A stretch of DNA of 34,424 bases. It comes from a virus. Positions 7,877 through 12,199 of the stretch are shown here, in pieces. The stretch is from IMG/VR virus record IMGVR_UViG_3300020180_000069, positions 1 to 34,424 of that record. One strand, given 5' to 3'. Made by a program: the position numbers and the translations under genes. The number at the start of each line of letters is the position of its first letter. Position 1 is the stretch's first letter. The notes beneath the pieces are model-generated. The model did no database searches. It was not told the DNA's origin and worked only from the letters and a program-made list of their open reading frames with translations.

Positions 7877-8401
7877 TTAAAGGAGCACACCGCAGGAGGG
7901 GCAGTTTGTCATAGCCACTTTTTTCTCGCCTGGCTCAGATTTATCTTTTGGCTCTAGGAAGCTTTCGAAGGTCATTAATTTTTCTATGTCTTTCAATTCA
8001 AAGCCGGTCAATTCCAGATCTATGTCTTTAAAAGAATCGAGATCCAGAAGAAATTCTGTGACCATTGGCAGGTTATTTTCGCCTGCGCTTTTATTAGCGC
8101 GAAGGATGGCCATTTTTTCTTTGGATTCATCCCAATCGACTCTGCGAAAAAAAAAGCGTTCTCCTTGGTGCTCGATGAAGCCTTCGGAGACGGTGCCCAA
8201 TTCGGTGGGCGGGTCGTAGGTTTTAGTAATAGTGGGTTCTTTTAGGCCAAGAATTTTGGCTCTTTGATTACCTCCAAAAATATTGTTGGTTCTAACGTTG
8301 TGCAAAATTCCAGAAATATCACCAAAAGTGGACATGGAGTTTTTCAGCATTTCTAGGCGTTTTTCTGTAACTATACGTGGGTTTTTATCAAGTAACCGCA
8401 T
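7877..8401 (-). CDS. ParB/Srx-fold (ParB N-terminal domain-like) protein with C-terminal Cys pair (174 aa)
   Basis: Residues 1-50 carry the ParB N-terminal pattern: NPR near residue 7, an amphipathic helix KRLEMLKNSMSTFG, then IFGGNQRAKIL matching the GGHQR/GERR phosphate-binding box. The LRANKSAGEN segment at about 108-117 is also typical of ParB-like domains attached to phage methyltransferase or terminase regions. There is no room for the helix-turn-helix and dimer domain of a chromosomal ParB. The C-terminus ends CPSCGVLL, a possible half zinc site. The protein is probably a nucleotide-binding ParB/sulfiredoxin-fold protein of unknown role near packaging genes. A ribosome site with AGGGGA lies about 10 bases upstream of the ATG. 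Confidence 0.72.
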   Translation of the reverse strand: MRLLDKNPRIVTEKRLEMLKNSMSTFGDISGILHNVRTNNIFGGNQRAKILGLKEPTITKTYDPPTELGTVSEGFIEHQGERFFFRRVDWDESKEKMAILRANKSAGENNLPMVTEFLLDLDSFKDIDLELTGFELKDIEKLMTFESFLEPKDKSEPGEKKVAMTNCPSCGVLL

Positions 8402-8515
8402 TTTTAGGGTCCCCTTAAACGAAGATTGATCCTGTCAATTAGAGATCAAAACTTAAAAAAAATGAACTCTTATTACAAGTTTGTGGGGAATTTTTGTAGC
8501 TATGGTTTAGGCAGG

Positions 8516-8743
8516 TTAAGTTCCGGCGTTAAAATCGTCTTTTAATTTTAGTTCTTCCAGGTCGGATTTAAAGGGTGAAGAGCGATCGAAATTTTTATTA
8601 AGAAGTATGTCATATCGTTCTTTGATTTGTTCGAGCTGGTCAAAAGATTCTGAGTATTTTTGGTGGTTAATGATTCCAAAATAGACGCTTACAGAAAAAA
8701 GGATGGCTCCGAGTAGATAGGCTGTGGCGATTACAAATTCCAT
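8516..8743 (-). CDS. Small membrane protein with N-terminal TM segment (75 aa)
   Basis: Residues 2-25 form one hydrophobic segment (VIATAYLLGAILFSVSVYFG) and the remainder is a charged helix, giving a single-pass inner-membrane protein with a cytoplasmic or periplasmic tail. No lipobox and no enzymatic motif are seen. It lies between the zinc-ribbon protein and the ParB-like gene in the minus-strand cluster. A 114-base gap downstream separates it from the ParB-like gene and holds no further ORF. Confidence 0.6.
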   Translation of the reverse strand: MEFVIATAYLLGAILFSVSVYFGIINHQKYSESFDQLEQIKERYDILLNKNFDRSSPFKSDLEELKLKDDFNAGT

Positions 8744-8758
8744 TGGTTACCGTAGCTC

Positions 8759-8938
8759 TCAATGGGCCTTTAAGTCTTTCGATTTTGTGCTTTTGTCTGC
8801 CAACTTTTTGTCCGAACAATTTTTACAATAGGAGTCATATTTCAGAGTGTTGACCTCATACAAAATGAAGACGCTTTTAGGCATATCGAGTTCGATTTGG
8901 CATTGACTGCAACAGGTGGGCTTAACTTTTAAAATCAA
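8759..8938 (-). CDS. Short zinc-ribbon-like protein with TTG start (59 aa)
   Basis: Two Cys pairs, CSQC at about residues 10-13 and CKNC at about 39-42, make a plausible treble-clef or zinc-ribbon site, followed by a Lys-rich tail ending DLKAH. The TTG start has a textbook AAGGAG five bases upstream, immediately after the stop of the 18/19-aa ORF at 8948-9007. No other start is available that keeps both Cys pairs. Function is unknown; a DNA-binding or structural zinc protein is likely. Confidence 0.6.
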   Translation of the reverse strand: MILKVKPTCCSQCQIELDMPKSVFILYEVNTLKYDSYCKNCSDKKLADKSTKSKDLKAH

Positions 8939-8947
8939 GGTGTCTCC

Positions 8948-9007
8948 TTAACATTCGCCGTTTCCTTCTCCTAAACCATCACCATGCACGTTTTTATTTT
9001 GCATCAT
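8948..9007 (-). CDS. Tiny Gly-dipeptide ORF, short form (18-19 aa)
   Basis: The frame starts with ATGATG overlapping the end of the ribbon-helix-helix gene and encodes (M)MQNKNVHG followed by DGLGEGNGEC. The first eight residues after the second possible Met equal the N-termini of the two longer Gly-dipeptide ORFs at 9565-9798 and 9266-9565. Its stop TAA overlaps the AAGGAG site of the next gene. It may be a real micro-protein, or the remnant or ancestral form of the expanded copies. Coding is uncertain because of its size. Confidence 0.35.
   Translation of the reverse strand: MMQNKNVHGDGLGEGNGEC
8980..9006. repeat. Boundary repeat, copy 3 (27 bp)
   Basis: The 27-bp element beginning CACCATGCACG and ending TTTTGCATCA is present here, at 9541-9567 and at 9774-9800. 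On the minus strand it contains the stop of one gene (GCAAAATAA, residues AK-stop) overlapped by the start of the next ORF in another frame (ATGCAAAATAAAAACG). Confidence 0.8.
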
Positions 9008-9266
9008 CGCTGGGAGGAGGAGGATTAATTTCTCTTTGAAAGGCTAATCGCAAAAACTCTTTTTGGAGGAGCTTTTCGATAAAAAGGCTTTTGTCCGCTC
9101 TATCTCGAAGCCACTTAGCCATGAGAGGCGGAAGAGTAAATCCGACCATCACTCTTTTCTTGTCGGGACCCATGGGCGGCCTGCCCACTGAATTCTTTTT
9201 CTTCTTCTTCATAGTTTTATTTAATTTAATTTGAAGAAACTTGTCCATAAAAAACTTACCTCGCAT
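8994..9266 (-). CDS. Ribbon-helix-helix-like small DNA-binding protein (90 aa)
   Basis: A Lys-rich N-terminus and GRPPMGPDKKR are followed by a strand VMVGFTLPP and two helices (LMAKWLRDRAD, then SLFIEKLLQKEFLRLAF), the layout of CopG/Arc-type repressors. The ATG at 9266 overlaps the stop of the preceding Gly-dipeptide ORF as TGATG and has AGGAG seven bases upstream. Internal Met codons (9248, 9212) are possible alternative starts without ribosome sites. It is a candidate for the regulator acting at the inverted repeat near 10.22 kb, which is inference only. The C-terminus PPPPSDDAK shares its DAK-stop DNA with the repeat boundaries. Confidence 0.6.
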   Translation of the reverse strand: MRGKFFMDKFLQIKLNKTMKKKKKNSVGRPPMGPDKKRVMVGFTLPPLMAKWLRDRADKSLFIEKLLQKEFLRLAFQREINPPPPSDDAK

Positions 9267-9565
9267 CAGCCGTCTCCTGTTCCGTCTCCTGTTCCGTATC
9301 CGTCTCCGTCTCCGTCTCCGTATCCTGTTCCGTATCCTGTTCCGTCTCCTGTTCCGTTTCCGTATCCTGTTCCGTATCCGTATCCGTATCCGTCTCCGTA
9401 TCCGTCTCCGAAACCGCTTCCGAAACCGTCTCCTGTTCCGTATCCGTCTCCTGTTCCGTATCCGTATCCTGTTCCGTATCCGTATCCTGTTCCGTATCCG
9501 TATCCGTATCCGTCTCCGTATCTGAATACGCTATCACCAGCACCATGCACGTTTTTATTTTGCAT
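9266..9565 (-). CDS. Gly-dipeptide repeat protein B (99 aa)
   Basis: The ORF starts MQNKNVHGAGDSVFRYG and continues as about 40 Gly-X dipeptides with X mostly Tyr, Thr or Asp, and Phe, Ser or Asn in places. It is encoded by a hexanucleotide array (GGA followed by GAC, TAC or ACA). The start ATG overlaps the stop of copy A as TGATG and has AGGAG seven bases before it. Its own stop forms another TGATG with the next gene. Orientation, ribosome site and coupling favour this frame, although all six frames are open here. No known function; a flexible structural or adhesive Gly-rich peptide is one idea. Confidence 0.5.
   Translation of the reverse strand: MQNKNVHGAGDSVFRYGDGYGYGYGTGYGYGTGYGYGTGDGYGTGDGFGSGFGDGYGDGYGYGYGTGYGNGTGDGTGYGTGYGDGDGDGYGTGDGTGDG
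9270..9520. repeat. Hexanucleotide array 1 (TCC + GTC/GTA/TGT)
   Basis: About 42 consecutive hexamers on the plus strand of the form TCC plus GTC, GTA or TGT, with a few variants (TCCGTT, TCCGAA, and ACC in place of TCC twice near 9412 and 9424). The units are intermixed, not blockwise, as expected from slippage and unequal exchange. No stop codon occurs in any of the six frames inside the array. Confidence 0.95.
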
Positions 9566-9567
9566 CA
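9541..9567. repeat. Boundary repeat, copy 2 (27 bp)
   Basis: This is an identical copy of the element at 8980-9006 and 9774-9800. The similarity extends 20-30 bases further left between copies 1 and 2 (TCTGAATACG then TATCACCAG), showing that the whole unit of boundary plus hexamer array was duplicated. Confidence 0.85.
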
Positions 9568-9798
9568 GCCGTCTCCTGTTCCGTCTCCTGTTCCGTATCC
9601 TTCTCCGTCTCCGTCTCCGTATCCTGTTCCGTATCCTGTTCCGTATCCTGTTCCGTCTCCTGTTCCGTATCCGTATCCGTATCCGTCTCCGTCTCCGTCT
9701 CCTGTTCCGTATCCGTATCCTGTTCCGTATCCGCTCCCGCATCCGTATCCGTATCTGAATACGATATCACCAGCACCATGCACGTTTTTATTTTGCAT
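9565..9798 (-). CDS. Gly-dipeptide repeat protein A (77 aa)
   Basis: This is a paralogue of the ORF at 9266-9565: MQNKNVHGAGDIVFRYG, then about 30 Gly-X dipeptides (Tyr, Asp, Thr, with one Cys, Ser and Glu) ending GDGTGDG. It begins inside the last codons of the DUF6948-type gene (11-base overlap) in a different frame, with only a weak GGA nine bases upstream, and ends in TGATG with copy B. One hexamer near 9736 changes GGA to GGG, silent in this frame. Whether it is translated is unproven. Confidence 0.45.
   Translation of the reverse strand: MQNKNVHGAGDIVFRYGYGCGSGYGTGYGYGTGDGDGDGYGYGYGTGDGTGYGTGYGTGYGDGDGEGYGTGDGTGDG
9570..9752. repeat. Hexanucleotide array 2
   Basis: About 30 hexamers of the same family as array 1 (TCC plus GTC, GTA or TGT; variants TCCTTC, TCCGCT, CCCGCA). 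It is bounded on both sides by the 27-bp boundary repeat. Length differs from array 1, so copy number has changed since duplication. Confidence 0.95.
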
Positions 9799-9800
9799 CA
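9774..9800. repeat. Boundary repeat, copy 1 (27 bp)
   Basis: The first copy in the direction of minus-strand transcription, overlapping the last codons and stop of the DUF6948-type gene. The gene C-terminus (TDTADAK) has the same T-D-T-A-D-A-K sense as the acidic frame of the arrays, suggesting that the hexamers expanded from this gene's 3-prime end. Confidence 0.85.
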
Positions 9801-10153
9801 GCCGTATCCGTCGTCTCTTCATCTTCGATAAAATTCAAAAAAGTAGCCTCGGCCTTGGGTGTTGTCGGGATAAATTCGATAACGTTTGTTAAGTAAACTT
9901 CGTTAGTCCGATTGAGTCTTCCACCTTTGATTCCGTTATTCGCGACTGCGCTTAGGCTTAAGCCTCCGCCTTCCCATTTCCAGAGCCTTAGGGCGTTAAC
10001 GAGCCTGGCTTCGCATCCGTTAATTTCCACAACGTCGCCGATGTGAACCCCCGCCGAATAAGTTCTGAGGATGCAGCGGCGGTTAAGCATAGAATGCTTA
10101 CCTACGCTGCCGGTCTTCATTTCCTGAATTTCTTTTTTTTGATTTAAAGTCAT
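9788..10153 (-). CDS. DUF6948-like protein (121 aa)
   Basis: The core ILRTYSAGVHIGDVV, then RLVNALRLWKWEGGGLSLS and VIEFIPTTPKAEA, matches the small family I know as DUF6948 (YSAGVH-G, RR-W-WKGA-tLS, EiiP), found in phages and bacteria and of unknown function. The family core ends near residue 108; the acidic tail EDEETTDTADAK is extra. The ATG has AAGGAG seven bases upstream. It is the first long gene of the minus-strand transcript. A 20-bp copy of its start region occurs 43 bases upstream (see 10177-10196). Confidence 0.72.
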   Translation of the reverse strand: MTLNQKKEIQEMKTGSVGKHSMLNRRCILRTYSAGVHIGDVVEINGCEARLVNALRLWKWEGGGLSLSAVANNGIKGGRLNRTNEVYLTNVIEFIPTTPKAEATFLNFIEDEETTDTADAK

Positions 10154-10196
10154 GTCGATTCTCCTTATTAGTTTTGTTTTTTTGATTTAAAGTCAT
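10098..10196 (-). other. Possible upstream leader ORF (32 codons)
   Basis: A duplicated copy of the next gene's start (MTLNQK) has its own TAGGAG site about 10 bases upstream and reads 32 basic codons (MTLNQKNKTNKENRHD and on) in a different frame, overlapping the start of the DUF6948-type gene. It could be a regulatory leader peptide or simply a by-product of the duplication. Confidence 0.3.
10134..10196. repeat. Direct repeat of a gene start (20 bp, 43-bp offset)
   Basis: The 20 bases at 10134-10153 (seven T, then GATTTAAAGTCAT) recur exactly at 10177-10196. On the minus strand both read as ATGACTTTAAATC plus an A-run, each preceded by a ribosome site. Confidence 0.9.
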
Positions 10197-10213
10197 AAAG
10201 TTTGATCTCCTAT

Positions 10214-10242
10214 AAATTACATTAATTTAATCTAAATGTAAA
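10214..10242 (-). promoter_or_regulatory. Candidate promoter for the leftward transcript
   Basis: On the minus strand TTTACA (10242-10237) is followed after 17 bases by TAATTT (10219-10214), directly preceded by TG. The elements are weak matches to sigma-70 consensus but lie upstream of the first ribosome site and overlap a perfect inverted repeat. No other promoter-like pair is evident between here and the first gene. Confidence 0.4.
10217..10241. promoter_or_regulatory. Inverted repeat, putative operator
   Basis: TTACATT at 10217-10223 and AATGTAA at 10235-10241 form a perfect 7-bp inverted repeat with an 11-base spacer. It overlaps the -35/-10 region of the candidate leftward promoter, the standard position for a repressor site. 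The phage encodes at least two ribbon-helix-helix-like proteins (8994-9266, 11442-11639) that could bind it. Confidence 0.45.
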
Positions 10243-10283
10243 CTTACCTACTCGCTTTTTAAATCCTTTTTTCTCTCTCTATC

Positions 10284-10289
10284 TATAAT
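10284..10289 (+). promoter_or_regulatory. Perfect TATAAT, possible -10 of rightward promoter
   Basis: TATAAT is present on the plus strand with no good -35 at 16-18 bases. Its last base is the first base of the parS-like site, so a protein bound to that site would cover the transcription start. Promoter activity is uncertain. Confidence 0.3.
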
Positions 10290-10304
10290 GTTTCACGTGG
10301 AACA
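10289..10304. promoter_or_regulatory. parS: parS-like centromere site
   Basis: TGTTTCACGTGGAACA has the reverse complement TGTTCCACGTGAAACA, an exact 16/16 match to the published bacterial chromosomal parS consensus TGTTNCACGTGAAACA. It is the only such match I found in the window and lies in the divergent regulatory region. Chromosomal ParB clamps load at such sites. The phage ParB-like protein at 7877-8401 lacks room for a parS-binding domain, so host ParB is the more likely partner. Confidence 0.7.
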
Positions 10305-10353
10305 ATGGTCTTACCACTAACCCCTTAATTTCATTAGCCTTTTTAGCCCCCCC

Positions 10354-10382
10354 TTGACCCTTTCTTAATAACCCCTTATTAA
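10354..10382 (+). promoter_or_regulatory. Candidate rightward promoter, possibly giving a leaderless mRNA
   Basis: TTGACC at 10354-10359 and TATTAA at 10377-10382 are 17 bases apart. Start of transcription would fall at about 10389, the ATG of the first plus-strand ORF, which has no clear Shine-Dalgarno sequence. Confidence 0.4.
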
Positions 10383-10388
10383 GATTAT

Positions 10389-10622
10389 ATGGAAAATAAG
10401 TCACCGAAAACCTACTCAGACGAGACGTGTATCGAAATTTACAATTATGTTTATAAAGATGGTGAGACACCGACAGTGCTTTATGAATTTTACATGCACG
10501 ATATGCCCTATGGAACGGCGAAGGCGAGGGATGGAGATCCTGATAATTGGCTCGCCGGTCGAGTGGAAATGGTTGAGGAAGATTTTTCTGAGGAAATTGA
10601 GATTGGTAGAAATCTGCGTTAA
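10389..10622 (+). CDS. Hypothetical acidic protein (77 aa)
   Basis: This is the first gene of the rightward cluster. It is a small acidic protein rich in Asp, Glu and Tyr with no recognised motif, no signal and no membrane segment; the C-terminus is strongly acidic (EEDFSEEIEIGRN). It may be translated from a leaderless transcript. Small acidic early phage proteins often inhibit or mimic host nucleic-acid-binding factors, but nothing specific supports that here. Confidence 0.55.
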   Translation: MENKSPKTYSDETCIEIYNYVYKDGETPTVLYEFYMHDMPYGTAKARDGDPDNWLAGRVEMVEEDFSEEIEIGRNLR

Positions 10623-10643
10623 CGAATTGAAAGGACCGAAATC

Positions 10644-10943
10644 ATGACTAAAAGCGAAATAGGGGAATTGATTAAGAACTTTGAGAATCTTCGGATTGAG
10701 ATTGAGAAGATGAACGAGCATAAGCGGTCGATTCAAGAAAAGCTGACTCGGCTTGTCGAGGATGGGGCTACTTATGGGGATTTTAAAACCACTCTTAAGA
10801 TCTACCCAGAAGGCAATAAGTATTTTTCATGGTCTAAGGCAGAGGAAGGACTAACGGAAGCGGTTTTAGAGAAGATTAGGCCCTTTTTAAAGGTCTCCGA
10901 GAGAGTGGTTTTAAGCTTTAAATCTATGGTGAGTTATGACTGA
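10644..10943 (+). CDS. Hypothetical protein with N-terminal coiled coil (99 aa)
   Basis: Residues 1-37 form a charged helix with coiled-coil character (ELIKNFENLRIEIEKMNEHK). Residues 40-99 alternate strands and helices (YGDFKTTLKIYPEGNKYFSW). A GAAAGGA site lies upstream of the ATG. The end overlaps the next ORF by eight bases in another frame. No family recognised. Confidence 0.6.
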   Translation: MTKSEIGELIKNFENLRIEIEKMNEHKRSIQEKLTRLVEDGATYGDFKTTLKIYPEGNKYFSWSKAEEGLTEAVLEKIRPFLKVSERVVLSFKSMVSYD

Positions 10944-11100
10944 GGTTAGGAATGCCCCTAAAGGGCTCTATTCGCCCCTAGAAATTGTGGAGATGGTGAG
11001 CGCCATGAAACTTAGCCTAGGTAGAGAAATAAGCCGTGAGGAGGCTCTGGAAGCTTTAGAAGCGATGGATGAGTTTAGGGTGCGTAATGGGCTCGATTGA
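10936..11100 (+). CDS. Small helical protein (54 aa)
   Basis: ATG at 10936 overlaps the end of the preceding gene; the frame encodes a compact amphipathic helical protein (IVEMVSAMKLSLGREISREEALEALEAMDE split over two helices). The end overlaps the next gene start by 14 bases. GGTGAG a few bases upstream serves as ribosome site. Overlaps on both sides and good composition support it as a real gene, function unknown. Confidence 0.5.
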   Translation: MTEVRNAPKGLYSPLEIVEMVSAMKLSLGREISREEALEALEAMDEFRVRNGLD

Positions 11101-11374
11101 GGCTTTAGATAGCTATAAGGACCGTTATGAGTTTGGGGTATGGCTAAACCTGGATAAGGATGGGGGCTTTATTGTGGAAGCGCATCCGAAGAAGTTTAGG
11201 CATATTTTCTTTCGGATCTCGAAAGAGGCTTTGATGGAAAGTGATTTATTACAGGATAAAGACAAGGCGTATTTAGAAATGCAAAAGACTAATCCTGATT
11301 TTTTACCTGGATGGAAGACCTTTGCTTATGCGAAGGGTAGAACGTTTTTTAATTTAGCGAAGGAGGGAAAATGA
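11087..11374 (+). CDS. Hypothetical protein (95 aa)
   Basis: This is a mixed alpha/beta protein (FGVWLNLDKDGGFIVEA, then HIFFRISKEAL). The ATG at 11087 is preferred over one at 11069 because TTAGGG lies about six bases before it; the longer form adds six residues. The end overlaps the following micro-ORF as ATGA. No domain recognised. Confidence 0.6.
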   Translation: MGSIEALDSYKDRYEFGVWLNLDKDGGFIVEAHPKKFRHIFFRISKEALMESDLLQDKDKAYLEMQKTNPDFLPGWKTFAYAKGRTFFNLAKEGK

Positions 11375-11418
11375 AAAAGAAATCGAATTATGAGAAGCTA
11401 AGGAAGATCGTTTTTTAA
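11371..11418 (+). CDS. Micro-ORF with strong ribosome site (15 aa)
   Basis: ATG overlaps the preceding stop as ATGA and is preceded by AAGGAGGGAAA. The product is MKKKSNYEKLRKIVF, very basic. It could be a true micro-protein, a leader for the next gene, or the stump of a longer gene. Size prevents certainty. Confidence 0.3.
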   Translation: MKKKSNYEKLRKIVF

Positions 11419-11441
11419 TTTATTAAAATTTGGTAGAGAGA

Positions 11442-11639
11442 ATGAGTATGAAACTCAAAAAGTCTAAAATCGTTTCTTTCTCTATGCCTGAAAGCCTCTA
11501 TCAAAAGTTTTGGGATGTAATTCCAGCAAACAAAAAATCCTCTTTTTTTGTATGGGCTCTAAGCCGCCTTGATGAAAAGGACCTCTGCAAATTTCTTGAA
11601 CTTTGTTTTAAACAACAAAAAGACCGAGGGGCCATTTAG
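11442..11639 (+). CDS. Ribbon-helix-helix-like protein (65 aa)
   Basis: The order KSKIVSFSMPESLYQKFWD, a turn, then KKSSFFVWALSRL matches the strand-helix-helix of MetJ/Arc/CopG-type DNA-binding proteins (strand with alternating hydrophobics, PESLY helix cap). ATG at 11442 or 11448 follows a GAGAG sequence; a TTG at 11430 would add four residues. It is likely a small transcriptional regulator of the phage early region. Confidence 0.6.
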   Translation: MSMKLKKSKIVSFSMPESLYQKFWDVIPANKKSSFFVWALSRLDEKDLCKFLELCFKQQKDRGAI

Positions 11640-11646
11640 GGGTTAT

Positions 11647-11673
11647 CCCGCCTTAGAAGGCACCAATAGCGAG
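11647..11673 (+). ncRNA. Stem-loop element, copy 1, just upstream of a start codon
   Basis: CCCGC (11647-11651) and GCGAG (11669-11673) can pair except for one mismatch, with a 17-base loop beginning CTTAGAAG. The 3-prime arm lies at the ribosome-site position of the ATG at 11675. A second copy with the same loop length and a compensated stem is at 11932-11958. Confidence 0.4.
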
Positions 11674-11674
11674 A

Positions 11675-11905
11675 ATGGCAATTTTTTTAACAATGATTGA
11701 TAGATTAATCATTTTAGCGAAGGCATTTCAGCTAAGCATTCCTTATGTTTGGCATTACCTTCAAAGCCTTCGTTATGTTGAAGGTCAGCAATTTCCAAAA
11801 GATCCTGGCAAGGCGAATCATACCGCTGAATTTAAGCGAGAAGTTCTTTTAGGCAAATTTCTTTGGTCTTTAAAGTGTGAGTGTGGTTGGGAGAAAAAAG
11901 TTTAG
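11675..11905 (+). CDS. Hypothetical protein (76 aa)
   Basis: The N-terminal half is hydrophobic (MAIFLTMIDRLIILAKAFQL) but amphipathic, not a clear membrane segment. The C-terminus contains a Cys pair in KCECGWEKK, resembling the first half of a zinc knuckle. Its start is embedded after a stem-loop that could control translation. No family recognised; it ends convergent to a minus-strand gene pair. Confidence 0.5.
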   Translation: MAIFLTMIDRLIILAKAFQLSIPYVWHYLQSLRYVEGQQFPKDPGKANHTAEFKREVLLGKFLWSLKCECGWEKKV

Positions 11906-11931
11906 TTTTTAAAGGTAGAAGATTAGGCCGT

Positions 11932-11958
11932 CCCGTCTTAGAAGCCATCAATAACGGG
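11932..11958 (+). ncRNA. Stem-loop element, copy 2
   Basis: CCCGT (11932-11936) pairs perfectly with ACGGG (11954-11958) around a 17-base loop that differs from copy 1 at two positions. Relative to copy 1 the closing C-G pair becomes T-A, a compensatory change. It lies in the 93-base gap between convergent genes. Confidence 0.4.
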
Positions 11959-11998
11959 AGTGATAATATTTATAACGACGTTATGAAGCGCCGGATGG

Positions 11999-12199
11999 CT
12001 ACCACTGCCAGCCCTGGAATAAGTATAAACTAATAAACAGAATTATAAATCCAAGAAAAATGCCTGTTACGACGCCGAGCAAGAAAGAGTTTTTCTTTTG
12101 CTCTAGGCGATACTTAAAAAGAAGCCTTGTCGTCTCATCCTCGTCTAAAAACTTCCGGCCAACGAGGTCAACCTTGGGCTCTAAACTTCTCGCATCCAT
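11999..12199 (-). CDS. Single-pass membrane protein (66 aa)
   Basis: Residues 1-35 are charged and soluble; residues 38-61 form a strong membrane segment (FLLGVVTGIFLGFIILFISL) and the C-terminus is FQGWQW. This tail-anchored topology would place the charged N-terminus in the cytoplasm. Its start overlaps the end of the 99-aa gene by 19 bases. These two genes form an isolated minus-strand pair inside the rightward cluster. Function unknown; holin, exclusion and host-takeover roles are all possible. Confidence 0.6.
   Translation of the reverse strand: MDARSLEPKVDLVGRKFLDEDETTRLLFKYRLEQKKNSFLLGVVTGIFLGFIILFISLYLFQGWQW

Noticed and set aside
8402-8515. TTGACA-like sequence in the gap before the ParB-like gene
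   Set aside because: No acceptable -10 element at 16-18 bases, so a promoter call is not supported.
9256-9779. Acidic (Thr-Asp/Glu-Gln) and Arg-rich minus-strand ORFs, and Pro- or Leu/Arg-rich plus-strand ORFs in the hexamer arrays
   Set aside because: They are open only because the repeat lacks stops in every frame. They have no ribosome site; the Gly frame has ribosome sites and stop-start coupling. The acidic frame remains a possible alternative and is discussed in the findings.
9270-9800. CRISPR array
   Set aside because: Repeats are contiguous hexamers without unique spacers, and only three boundary elements exist, at unequal distances.
9270-9800. Diversity-generating retroelement target
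   Set aside because: No reverse transcriptase and no template/variable repeat pair with adenine-specific changes was found.
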